The position numbers and the translations under genes were made by a program. A stretch of 51,586 nucleotides of DNA from Aeromonas tecta (GTDB lineage: Bacteria; Pseudomonadota; Gammaproteobacteria; Enterobacterales; Aeromonadaceae), in contig NZ_CDCA01000039.1 in the NCBI RefSeq assembly GCF_000820185.1, positions 175,512-227,097 on the forward strand. Direction: 5' to 3'. A model generated the notes under the pieces. The model was not told where the DNA came from. It made no database searches and saw nothing but the letters and a program-made list of their open reading frames with translations. Shown piece after piece: positions 45,001-51,586 of this stretch. Position 1 is the stretch's first letter. Each line of letters opens with the position of its first letter.

Positions 45001-46911
45001 GCGACGCTCCAGGATCACGCCATCGCTGCGATAACGATACTGCTCCCCCTCGCCCGCCCCATTTTCAGTGGCCACCAGGTGACCCGCATCATCGTAGTGA
45101 TAGCGCTGCAAGATCGCCTGCGGCTGCCAGTTGATACCATCAAACTGCTGCAACTCGATGGCGACGAGACGCGAGTCCTGATGAACGAGCCGCAGAGCCA
45201 GGCCACCATCATGCTCAATCCAGCTTGGGCGTCCTTCGGCATCGGGCCGCACCGTCAGGCGATTGCCATACCCATCTGATATCGCCGTCAATCGTCCTGC
45301 ACGCCCCTGCCAGGTGAAATGCAGGAACGGAGAGCCCGCCTTGGCAAGTATCACCTCATCGGCTTCATCCCCCAGGTAGACCGCCGCCCCCGACAATCGA
45401 TTGGTTGCCATCGGCATCGTGGTTGATGGCAGCGGCAGCTCGATGGCAAGAGCCTCGTCATCCCACCAGGTCAGGGTCTCGCCGTGGCGCTCGAGCCGAT
45501 GTGCCAGGGAGTGACTCCAGCCTGGCCCCATGCCGCACTCCTGCTCTACTGCAGACGTCCGGTAGAGGCGACCAAAGGTGAAGGGCAGCATGCCAGGCAG
45601 TTGGGCATCCTCCAGTGCCAATAGCTCTTCCCCGGTCACCATGGAGACGGGGCAGCCGTTGGTACAGGTCTGGGCTTCGGGCTGATGCGCCTGATCCGAT
45701 GGCGTCCTGGCCGGCGTGGAGGCATCCGGGGTGTTGTTGACCTGCTTGATCTCGGTATGAGCCTCGAACTTGCGTTTGGCGGCGGTCCCCCGCACGACCT
45801 CGGTCATGGCGCCGCCATCCACCAACCTGAGATCCGCCTTCTTGGCCGGATTGAGGGGGGCGACACCGGCTACTAGCACCTTCTTGGCGCTCTGAGCATG
45901 CTGGGCCAGATTGTGTTTCTTGGACATGGATATCAGGCTCGTCACAAGCACAACCATACGAGCCTGCTTTTTAGCAGCGCCAGCAGCTTTTACGCTATAG
46001 CGCACCGCCAACCCCGCCCCCCCGGTCAATACCACGCCGACGATAACGTCGATCAACACCGAGGCGATCACCTGAGCGCCAAACTCGGTCTGCTCATCCG
46101 GCGGCAACAATTTGACCCAACTCACCAGTGCGTAGGCATAGAGATAGAGCAGCGCCTCATCCTGTAGCACCAGCATGGCCGCCTCCATCTGGGAGGCTCC
46201 CGCCTCAGCCATGGCGGCGGCATCAACCCCGAACTCGGCCAGCTTCTTGGCATTGCCCACCGGATCGGCCAATAGCTCATAGATGGTCTTGAGATCATCC
46301 CAGACCCCCACCAGCGCCTTACCAATGCCGCTGGCTGCGGCCAGGGAATGACTGGCCAGCCCGCCGCCGGTCGCGTTGTAGCGTCCCCATGCCGCCTTGT
46401 GCTCACCATTCCACTCCTGGGTGAGCCAGGCTTCCAGGTCTTTTTGTACCGGCGCATAGGATGCAAACAGCGTATCCAGATCGCTTTTCTTCACATTGGG
46501 GTAGAAGGTCACCCGATAAGATTTACCTGGGGTCAGTTGGCCGACCTCGGCGATGCCCTTGGCATCCAGGCTTCCCTCCTTGACCGTGACCTCAGAGATG
46601 AAAGCTTTGCCGGCCATCTTGCCCGCTTCCACCTTGTATGGGGTATTGCCGATGGGGATGAAGCGCACCGACTCGAACAGATGAACCAGACGCAGGGTGC
46701 CGCTCAGTGGGCATTGGGTCACGACCGATTGGGTTTTATTGCTGCCCGATGAGGTCGTGATCGTCTTGTCACCGACCTTGATGGTCTGCTCCATGTCCAT
46801 GCTGAGCATGTCGCCAAGAAAGAAGCTCTCGGCATCCTTGCGGTACTCGGTCAAGGCATTGCGATAATCGGCAAGTACCTGGTTGAAAACGGCTTGGCCG
46901 GCATCATTCAT
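42085..46911 (-). CDS. Rhs-family T6SS effector with C-terminal polymorphic toxin
   Basis: A 1608-aa effector. The N-terminal about 415 residues include a predicted membrane-active stretch (about 280-325) and are probably the VgrG/chaperone-binding part; no PAAR domain is present. The Rhs/YD shell (about 416-1431) starts with NGCPVSMVTGEELLALED and contains many YD repeats (for example YRYDLTGHL, YEYDEQGRL). It ends in the core motif DPIGLAGGLNNYQYAPNP and DPLGL, where related proteins cut themselves to free the toxin. The last 177 residues (bases 42,088-42,618, AT-rich) are the toxin: GIDFSQDV, APQGNYYAIRG, LRSTSKAIDDTWSV and GGGTQMF suggest polymorphic toxin type 46, by recall only. AGAGG precedes ATG 46,911, which overlaps the adaptor stop as ATGA. 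Confidence 0.93.
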   Translation of the reverse strand: MNDAGQAVFNQVLADYRNALTEYRKDAESFFLGDMLSMDMEQTIKVGDKTITTSSGSNKTQSVVTQCPLSGTLRLVHLFESVRFIPIGNTPYKVEAGKMAGKAFISEVTVKEGSLDAKGIAEVGQLTPGKSYRVTFYPNVKKSDLDTLFASYAPVQKDLEAWLTQEWNGEHKAAWGRYNATGGGLASHSLAAASGIGKALVGVWDDLKTIYELLADPVGNAKKLAEFGVDAAAMAEAGASQMEAAMLVLQDEALLYLYAYALVSWVKLLPPDEQTEFGAQVIASVLIDVIVGVVLTGGAGLAVRYSVKAAGAAKKQARMVVLVTSLISMSKKHNLAQHAQSAKKVLVAGVAPLNPAKKADLRLVDGGAMTEVVRGTAAKRKFEAHTEIKQVNNTPDASTPARTPSDQAHQPEAQTCTNGCPVSMVTGEELLALEDAQLPGMLPFTFGRLYRTSAVEQECGMGPGWSHSLAHRLERHGETLTWWDDEALAIELPLPSTTMPMATNRLSGAAVYLGDEADEVILAKAGSPFLHFTWQGRAGRLTAISDGYGNRLTVRPDAEGRPSWIEHDGGLALRLVHQDSRLVAIELQQFDGINWQPQAILQRYHYDDAGHLVATENGAGEGEQYRYRSDGVILERRLAGGAGFFWQWEGEGNKARAIRHWSDSARFDVSYGWDDDKGEVTVNNADGSLEVYQHDRNARLVRQQDPDGAVTEFDYNDKGQKILARDAMAAETHYHYDDAGLLCLEISPDGSETSYSYWDGRVRKVVQGEREWRFERNEQGDVIARVDPLGRETRYGYTAQGKLSWVAQPDGSRIELVWNRLGQLIEEKGADGGLTRWRYDERGRQILQRDPRGAITRYEWDAADRLRAVHLPGGGSRRFEYNPYDKVTAEWDELGRETRYEYHDRLHLLSRRINPDGSELKYRYDNAKLFLSEIENEHGEQHRIQYHPNGLVAEETGFDGRTIAYRYDLTGHLCEKVEFGKQGSELVTSYERDAMGRLLKKQLPDGREIQFAYDQYGQLTRVDDGVWPLAFEYDRGGNLVAEHQGWATSYFKHDAMGQLAQWRLPDGNRLDYHYQDGALSGIDLNGSELTRHQVAAGLEMRRRQGALTQQYEYDEQGRLTALRLHRGQQVSRERRYGYDRSGNLLRVNDSAQVAAGNPQGEQHYRYDPLDRLLEVRGELTERFMHDPAGNLLSQTQGNQFEPARTQGNRLLFSGDRHFEYDEFGRLATERRGKEQRLVTRYEYDCQHQLIGAELPDGRRARYDYDAFGRRIRKTVIEGSDEQVTEFLWQANNLIAESCSDGAYRSFIYEPGSFKPLVQLEGEGKQAEVYHYQLDHLGTPLALTHHDGHTAWQVRYRAYGNVWKQELAEVETPLRFQGQYYDAETGLHYNRHRYYQPDTGRFITPDPIGLAGGLNNYQYAPNPTGWVDPLGLMFKAANCTFNITRRTFLNNKFGRTGDINADINQRARKKIAFDFYKKQGFSEESIPSHLHGIDFSQDVTVETINRGKKVYQYQSSGAPQGNYYAIRGSTTPSELGIGEMGENRAKGTVELKLKKQYISQEKTKVLRSTSKAIDDTWSVRGKSQPSSGGGTQMFTTERDKFKEVTNNDM

Positions 46912-47639
46912 GCTTGAACCTCTTGGCACAGCGCAGCTTCCAGCGCCGGAAATACATCTGAATCACTCAAGTTGCTACGCTCGACAAAGCGGGCAACCTT
47001 GAATCGCAAGTTGGCTTCGGGAAAGGACCAGTAGAGCTGACCATTCCGATCCGCCAACTGCTGCATCAAGTTAGCGATCAAGGGGCCCCTATCCCGCCTT
47101 GCCAACACCTCGGCCAGGGGCTCGGGCAGCGTCCACCAGGGAAAGGGACGAGGAGTCTCCGGATCCGATGTCTCCCAGGAGAATGCCCGGCCACCGACCC
47201 ACAGCTCACGCAGCTCGGGCAACAGGGTGGTGAAGCGATCTGCCAGTTGCTCGACAATAGGGCCGAGGTAGGCACCGTCCCAGTAGCGAAAGAACACCGC
47301 GTTCTCCTGATGCCAGATCTGGGTCAATCCCTGCAGATGGGCGTAGAGGGTGTTGACGGGTTGCGCCGTCGACAGCAGGCATCCCCAGTCGTGCGCCTCG
47401 GTATTGGCAGCCCACTCGATAAAGTCACTGCCGGCATCCAGCTCTACCAGGTAGGGCATGACCGGGTGCCAATCCGCATAAGGGGTACCTAAATAAAGCC
47501 CGCGGGGAGTGTGGCGGCCATCGAGCCGGTAATAGTGTTGCAAGGGGGCCGCATCACTGGCGCCCGCCAACAGGGCATATAGAGGGGATGTCCCATGTGC
47601 GTCTACCCACTCGGGTAGCGCTATGACCTCAGATCTCAC
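46908..47639 (-). CDS. DUF4123-type T6SS effector chaperone/adaptor
   Basis: DUF4123 proteins (Tap/TEC) load a specific effector onto its VgrG and are not secreted. The 243-aa protein shows the family pattern [36 protein letters not shown] and the aromatic block [15 protein letters not shown]. Its GTG start at 47,639 is fixed by an AAGGAGG six bases upstream and overlaps the vgrG end by 11 bases. It overlaps the Rhs start by 4 bases. This vgrG-adaptor-effector-immunity order indicates it serves the Rhs effector. Confidence 0.92.
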   Translation of the reverse strand: MRSEVIALPEWVDAHGTSPLYALLAGASDAAPLQHYYRLDGRHTPRGLYLGTPYADWHPVMPYLVELDAGSDFIEWAANTEAHDWGCLLSTAQPVNTLYAHLQGLTQIWHQENAVFFRYWDGAYLGPIVEQLADRFTTLLPELRELWVGGRAFSWETSDPETPRPFPWWTLPEPLAEVLARRDRGPLIANLMQQLADRNGQLYWSFPEANLRFKVARFVERSNLSDSDVFPALEAALCQEVQA

Positions 47640-49674
47640 AACTACCCTCCTTGCACTTCTCACACTCCTCGCAGAAGGGGGCTGCGCTCTTCATGGTGGC
47701 AAGCTGGGCGGGACTGAGTGGTACCTTGGGTGGGGGTGGAACGGCGACACCGAGGGGGTCGATAGGTGATTTTCCAGCCCAACCAGAGCCCGAACCCGGG
47801 CCGCCGCCGGAGTTCATCTTGATAGTGGGGCCGACCAGGGTGACGCCGCCGCCATCGACCTTGACGAAGCAGCCACCGACCTTGACGGTGATTTCAGATC
47901 CCGCCTCCAGCACCACCTTGGCGCCAGCCTTGACGTGCACCTCCTGCCCCGCCTGAGTGAGCCAGCTCTGACCCAGCTTCTGGTGCATAGACGCATCCAC
48001 GGTGAGCGACAGGTCACCCTTGATATGATCCCGCTTCTCGCCGTTCACGGTGAGATGGTCATTGGCCTTGATCCGGGTCACCCGCTCATTGTCGATGTCC
48101 CTGTGCTCGTCGTGCTTGATATGCCAAGCAGCGTCGTTCTCGATGAGCAGGTTCAGATCTTTCTGACCGTGGATATAGATCTCTTCCTTGCCCGCCTGAT
48201 CTTCGAATCTCAGCTCGTTGAAACCCTCCCCCTGATGGGTTTCGGTGCGCAGTACGGTGCGGGTCTTGTTGGCTGGCAGCTCGTAAGGCGGTCGGTTGGT
48301 CGCATGATAGGTGCGACCGGTGATGATCGGCTGGTCCGGGTCTCCTTCGAGGAAGCTAACTATGACCTCGTGGCCAATGCGTGGGATGGTCATCATGCCG
48401 TACTGACCGCCAGCCCAGCCTTGAGATACCCGTACCCAGCAGGAGCTCTGATCGTTACTCGAGCCATAGCGATCCCAGGGGAATTGCAACTTCACCCGGC
48501 CGTGCTTGTCGCAGTAAATTTCTTCGCCTTCCGGCCCTACCACTGTGGCGATCTGCGGGCCGTCCACCATGGGCTTAAAGGGCGCTTCCGGGCTGCCGAT
48601 GCGTGCGCGCCAACTGGTGCTCGCTTTGACCACCCCGAACTCGTTGTGATAGACGGTGGGGCCGCTTCCCCCCTCCTCTTCCAACGCTTGCGGTTGTGAG
48701 CCGGTGTGACTGATGCGCACGATTTGCCAATCGGTATTGAGGCTGCCATTCGGGTGTTCGGTGAGGGAGAAATATTGGCCCGGCAGCAGGGCCGCGCAGT
48801 TGGACTTAGCCAAGCCGGTGACGGCGTCATTGCGCAGGGCGTCGAGCCGGTGCTGGGCAAAGGCCTTGCCGCTGCCGTCAAGCTTGTAGCGGCCCGGGTA
48901 GTCGAAGTGCTGGTAGGTATCCCGCTGATGCTCAAGCTCTGCGCCGAGCTTCTTGTGAGACAGGCCATAGGCCGGAGTCTTGAAGCTGTAGTCTTTGAGC
49001 TCCACATCCGACGTCCGCACCGCCTCGCGGTAGTGGAACTGGCGCACATAAGGGCCCTGCTCCAACGAGCGGTTGCCGAGGTTGAAGAACAGCTCCGGGC
49101 CGGCGGTCAGGGCCGCCGCATCATCGGCAAAAACAATACGATGCTTGCCCTGCTCGAATTCGTGGAAGTAGAAGAGTCCCTCTTCGGCGGCGAGCCGATT
49201 AACAAAATCGAGGTCCGTCTCCCGATATTGCACGCAGTATTCGCGCTGGACGTGCTCGTTTTTGAGCGCGAAGGCGTAGTCGGTGATGCCGTGCTCTTGC
49301 AGCAGGATAGAGATAATTTCGTCCGGTTTCTGGGCCTGGAAGATGCGCGAATTCTGACGAAGGGAGAGCCGCCACAGCGCCGGTTGCACCATGAGTTGAT
49401 AGCGGGTGCGGCGAAAGCCGCTGTCCCCTTGGGCAACGTCGCTCACCACACCACAGACCCGCCGCTGCAGCTCGCCCTCGTACCACACCAAAAGCTCGCA
49501 GGGCTGGTCCAGCACGGCGCCAAAGTCGATGTCCGGCTGGGCGCTGGCGAGTTCCAGCCTCAACTGGAAGGGGCCGTTTAGCGCCTCCTCCAGTGCAAAT
49601 TCGGCCACCACGAAGGTGTTCTCGGGCAGGGCCCCTACCTTGACGGTAAATTGTAATCCTGTGCTGTCTGCCAT
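47629..49674 (-). CDS. vgrG: T6SS spike protein VgrG (copy linked to the Rhs effector)
   Basis: Second VgrG, 681 aa. The gp27-like, gp5 OB-fold and beta-helix parts are nearly residue-for-residue the same as in the other copy. Divergence begins within the C-terminal beta-helix, and the tail is unrelated: Pro-rich [14 protein letters not shown], then a Cys cluster, [18 protein letters not shown] 49,674 has GAGG seven bases upstream; the frame is open further 5' but without a suitable start. No catalytic extension is present. The unique tail probably docks the DUF4123/Rhs pair encoded downstream. Confidence 0.95.
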   Translation of the reverse strand: MADSTGLQFTVKVGALPENTFVVAEFALEEALNGPFQLRLELASAQPDIDFGAVLDQPCELLVWYEGELQRRVCGVVSDVAQGDSGFRRTRYQLMVQPALWRLSLRQNSRIFQAQKPDEIISILLQEHGITDYAFALKNEHVQREYCVQYRETDLDFVNRLAAEEGLFYFHEFEQGKHRIVFADDAAALTAGPELFFNLGNRSLEQGPYVRQFHYREAVRTSDVELKDYSFKTPAYGLSHKKLGAELEHQRDTYQHFDYPGRYKLDGSGKAFAQHRLDALRNDAVTGLAKSNCAALLPGQYFSLTEHPNGSLNTDWQIVRISHTGSQPQALEEEGGSGPTVYHNEFGVVKASTSWRARIGSPEAPFKPMVDGPQIATVVGPEGEEIYCDKHGRVKLQFPWDRYGSSNDQSSCWVRVSQGWAGGQYGMMTIPRIGHEVIVSFLEGDPDQPIITGRTYHATNRPPYELPANKTRTVLRTETHQGEGFNELRFEDQAGKEEIYIHGQKDLNLLIENDAAWHIKHDEHRDIDNERVTRIKANDHLTVNGEKRDHIKGDLSLTVDASMHQKLGQSWLTQAGQEVHVKAGAKVVLEAGSEITVKVGGCFVKVDGGGVTLVGPTIKMNSGGGPGSGSGWAGKSPIDPLGVAVPPPPKVPLSPAQLATMKSAAPFCEECEKCKEGSCEI

Positions 49675-49904
49675 TGGCGCGCCTCTGCTGTAAACCCGGT
49701 CCCACAATGCTGCCGGGCAACGTCAAGCTGGATGAGAGATCCCCCATGGCCACCATTTTTTCGCCACCATGGCTACCGCACGCCCATGGGACGCGCGGTC
49801 AGATCTTCAGTCATGATCTTTCTTTTGCTCGCTCACCCGGGGTGAACAAGCAGAAGAAAAACAACCGATTGTGGTAAGCAGGCCGGTCATCCCGGCCTTC
49901 GGGA
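49675..49904. other. Spacer between the small His-rich gene and vgrG
   Basis: No gene is visible. A hairpin ATCCCG/CGGGAT (49,889-49,905) sits at the stop of the upstream small ORF, followed on the minus strand by a T-rich tract about 30 bases later. It may partly attenuate transcription between hcp and vgrG. No sigma-54 promoter is evident here. Confidence 0.45.
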
Positions 49905-50123
49905 TCAGGCCAGATTGGCCCTGATGTATTGCGCAATCTGGACACTGCGGTTGTCACCACGGTTTTGCAGATCGGCGATGACCTCCTGCACTGTGCCGCG
50001 ATAGACCAGGGAGCCACGGACAAGGGTCCGATGGTTATGGCCCACGTCGGTGAAGGTGGCGCCGCCCCTGTGCAGGTGAATGTGCGGTTCGTTGGTATCG
50101 GGGTAGAACGACTCTCTTGGCAT
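49905..50123 (-). CDS. Small His-rich protein between hcp and vgrG, function unknown
   Basis: A 72-aa protein with no signal peptide or membrane segment. It is real by context: GGAGG lies four to five bases before its ATG, and it lies on the same strand as hcp and vgrG. The N-terminal half has clustered His (EPHIHLHRGG and VGHNHRTL); the C-terminal half looks helical (TVQEVIADLQNRGDNRSVQIAQYIRANL). It follows the strong hairpin after hcp, so expression probably depends on read-through or partial termination. I do not recognise a family. Possible roles are a T6SS accessory factor, a metal-binding protein or a small cargo. Confidence 0.75.
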   Translation of the reverse strand: MPRESFYPDTNEPHIHLHRGGATFTDVGHNHRTLVRGSLVYRGTVQEVIADLQNRGDNRSVQIAQYIRANLA

Positions 50124-50146
50124 CTTGCCTCCCTGTCTGGATAGCG

Positions 50147-50173
50147 AAAAAGGAGCACCCGGATGGGTGCTCC
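50147..50173 (-). terminator. Rho-independent terminator after hcp
   Basis: On the minus strand a 9-bp stem, GGAGCACCC with GGGTGCTCC, has a 4-base loop and is followed by TTTTT. It starts ten bases after the hcp stop. It would make hcp mRNA much more abundant than the downstream vgrG-rhs message, as suits a tube protein needed in many copies. Confidence 0.92.
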
Positions 50174-50182
50174 CTCATGGCA

Positions 50183-50701
50183 TCAAGCCTCGATCGGTGC
50201 GCGCCAGTCATCGGCGCCGGAGGTACCGGCGACGGTGTGCTCCCAGTCGATCTTGCGATAGGCCAGGGAGACCTGGATCAGCTGGGTGAAGTCAGCGTTG
50301 GCCGGATCCTGGCAATGGGGCATCTGGCAGTCGATGTCGACGATGGTGGAGTCGGTCAGCACGGTAGAGAAGAAATGCTCCTGCTTGCCTTCGACCGAAG
50401 TGCGGTACCACTTCAGGGTCACTTTCGGCAGCATCTCGCCGGAGGCCAGGGAGTTGTACATCAGCGGCACGGCTTTGTTCAGCGCGACGGTGAATTTGAA
50501 CGGCTTGTGGACACGCTGGCCAGCGGGCTGACCGGATTGCGGATCGGTCGGCACGGTGACGATGTGTTGGAACTCTTGTACCAGCATCTCGTCTTCGTGG
50601 CCCTGCACGAAAATGTTGCCGACGGAGTCAGAGGTGAAGGCACCGGCAGTGATGTTGCCCTGGGTTTTACCTTCGATGCTGATATAACATGGAGTTGGCA
50701 T
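50183..50701 (-). CDS. hcp: T6SS tube protein Hcp
   Basis: Hcp hexamers stack to form the inner tube expelled by the sheath; some effectors ride in its lumen. The 172-aa protein begins MPTPCYISIEGKTQGNITAG and has the conserved VQGHEDEMLVQEFQH segment and FKFTVALNKAVPLMYN. ATG 50,701 has AGGAG seven bases upstream; the in-frame region above it (to 50,740) is leader. A sigma-54 promoter precedes it and a strong terminator follows. There is no C-terminal toxin extension. Confidence 0.97.
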   Translation of the reverse strand: MPTPCYISIEGKTQGNITAGAFTSDSVGNIFVQGHEDEMLVQEFQHIVTVPTDPQSGQPAGQRVHKPFKFTVALNKAVPLMYNSLASGEMLPKVTLKWYRTSVEGKQEHFFSTVLTDSTIVDIDCQMPHCQDPANADFTQLIQVSLAYRKIDWEHTVAGTSGADDWRAPIEA

Positions 50702-50750
50702 GGGTATGCTCCTGATTGGTTGAACGGTAATGACACTCAACCGAAACTAT

Positions 50751-50768
50751 TAGCAGTGACCATGCCAA
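50751..50768 (-). promoter_or_regulatory. Sigma-54 promoter of hcp
   Basis: Minus strand reads TTGGCATGGTCACTGCTA: GG at -24 and GC at -12 are exactly ten bases apart. The predicted start near 50,741 gives a 40-base leader with the AGGAG site. A dyad TTGTT-N7-AACAA lies just above (50,775-50,791). Together with the matching site before PAAR, this supports VasH control. Confidence 0.85.
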
Positions 50769-51030
50769 TCATTTTTGTTCATATATAACAATAACTTAAA
50801 TCGAACCTCGTTTTACTCATCATCTCAAACACCGCAATTTATTGCCCACTTAGAATATCTCTCTATTTTTTTTTGCATAGACAGATATTAATTCTGAAAT
50901 ATAAGCAACTAATTGCCCGTGTCGGGATCTATCTCCAACTCAGCCGAGTCGGCCATATTCGAAACCTCAGCTAAGCCCCTGTGATGGGCCCAGCAGCAGG
51001 TTAAGCAATCGGCATATCCGCAGACGCCAT

Positions 51031-51071
51031 GTGGCATGTGGCATGTGGCATGTGGCATGTGGCATGTGGCA
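51031..51071. repeat. Heptanucleotide tandem repeat (GTGGCAT)n
   Basis: Five exact copies of GTGGCAT plus a sixth lacking its last base (GTGGCA, then A) stand in tandem, about 290 bases upstream of the predicted hcp transcription start. A 7-base unit is prone to slippage and would shift any reading frame through it. Confidence 0.97.
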
Positions 51072-51182
51072 ATGATGCCCCCACAAGGGCCGTTTCAATA
51101 CGACAGGCAACAGTGACCGGTTAGTGGCCTCGCATCTGGCAGGACAATAGATGCAGATTTCACAGCTGATGAGCGCTGATAT

Positions 51183-51359
51183 GTTGAAGTGGAAAGGAAT
51201 AGTCCGGTCTATCTCGCCTCGGGCGAGCATTATCTGCTCGGCCAGGTGATCAGCCCGAACGGCGGCATGGTGATGTGGGGCCAGCAGCCGTCCGTTCACA
51301 TTCAGGCACTACCCTCTCGACCAGTGCAGGAGACGTTCTTGGCGCACAGATGGACCTAG
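51183..51359 (+). pseudogene. Possible coding remnant
   Basis: A rightward open stretch of 58 codons has gene-like codon use and protein-like composition (SPVYLASGEHYLLGQVISPN, then GGMVMWGQQPSVHIQ), but no start codon with a ribosome binding site and a stop directly upstream at 51,177-51,179. I do not recognise the family. It may be the broken end of a gene at the island border, or chance. Confidence 0.3.
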
Positions 51360-51567
51360 TCCCTCCCGGCCGTTCACACAGGTTGGCAGTAATAAACCTG
51401 AAGCCTGGGGAGAGGATCTATCGCGTAGTGATGATTTGGTTATCTGATGAGGAGACGCGACAGGAGCAGGACATGGGCCTTCTCCTATTGTCATCGCACA
51501 TACAAAGGGAGTGGACCGCATTGGCTGTCAAACTGGTTCAACTGCCAGCGGAGGCCACATGGCATTT

Positions 51568-51586
51568 GGGATGGGATGGGATGGGA
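51568..51586. repeat. Pentanucleotide tandem repeat (GGGAT)n at the window edge
   Basis: Three full GGGAT units and a partial fourth run into the end of the window, so the true length is unknown. Confidence 0.85.

Larger units (their letters stand above)
50769..51586. other. Region right of the T6SS cluster without a convincing gene
   Basis: Between the hcp promoter and the window edge no intact gene is visible. The first about 180 bases are AT-rich upstream promoter DNA. After that come a 7-base tandem repeat, a coding-like fragment and a 5-base tandem repeat at the edge. This resembles decayed DNA at the border of the T6SS island. Confidence 0.55.

Noticed and set aside
43693..45279. Rightward open frame of 528 codons antisense to the Rhs gene
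   Set aside because: Produced by the repeated YD codons read in reverse; no independent start signals.
51031..51071. CRISPR array
   Set aside because: Units are 7 bases, contiguous and without spacers, and no cas gene is present.
50967..51299. Leftward 110-codon frame through the heptanucleotide repeat
   Set aside because: The peptide is dominated by repeat-derived His/Met/Pro units, lacks a ribosome binding site and overlaps the more gene-like fragment on the other strand.

Overview
The window is a chromosomal segment from a facultatively anaerobic gammaproteobacterium, most probably Aeromonas of the hydrophila/dhakensis group. The evidence is a T6SS cluster in Vibrio cholerae 'vas' gene order, a VgrG-linked bifunctional peptidoglycan hydrolase like A. 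dhakensis TseP, a GC-rich backbone, and an E. coli hydrogenase-2 type (hyb) operon. Genus assignment is inference from gene content; no rRNA or tRNA gene is present.

Region 1 (1-12.2 kb) is a hydrogen uptake locus. The 3' part of hypB (GTPase and nickel chaperone with a His-rich tract) reads rightward into a clear terminator, followed by a REP/BIME-like inverted repeat. Reading leftward is one tightly packed transcription unit: hybO-hybA-hybB-hybC-hybD-hybE, then five genes of a peptide/nickel-type ABC importer (binding protein, two permeases, two ATPases). Most junctions overlap by 1-22 bases. A perfect FNR box (TTGATCTCCATCAA) lies upstream of hybO, with a plausible -10 element placed so that the box is centred 41.5 bases before the predicted start of transcription. 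The unit therefore couples the nickel enzyme, its maturation and probable nickel supply under anaerobic control.

Region 2 (12.7-50.7 kb) is a complete type VI secretion system, all on the minus strand. From right to left: hcp, a small His-rich ORF, vgrG, a DUF4123 adaptor, an Rhs effector with a variable toxin tail and its immunity gene; a Sel1-repeat lipoprotein; the structural operon tssB-tssC-tssE-tssF-tssG-FHA-tssJ-tssK-tssL-clpV-vasH-vasI-tssA-tssM-vasL; then PAAR, a second nearly identical vgrG, a TseP-like effector and its periplasmic immunity protein. VasH is a sigma-54 activator, and two matching sigma-54 promoters (both with TTGGCATG at -24) lie in front of hcp and of the PAAR-vgrG-effector operon. 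No such site was found ahead of tssB, so tube/spike/effector modules appear to be controlled separately from the structural operon.

The effector ends (last part of the TseP-like gene plus its immunity gene; Rhs tail plus its immunity gene) are visibly AT-rich against GC-rich neighbours, as expected for exchangeable toxin-immunity cassettes. Region 3 (50.77-51.59 kb) has no convincing gene; it holds a heptanucleotide tandem repeat, a coding-like remnant and a pentanucleotide repeat at the window edge.
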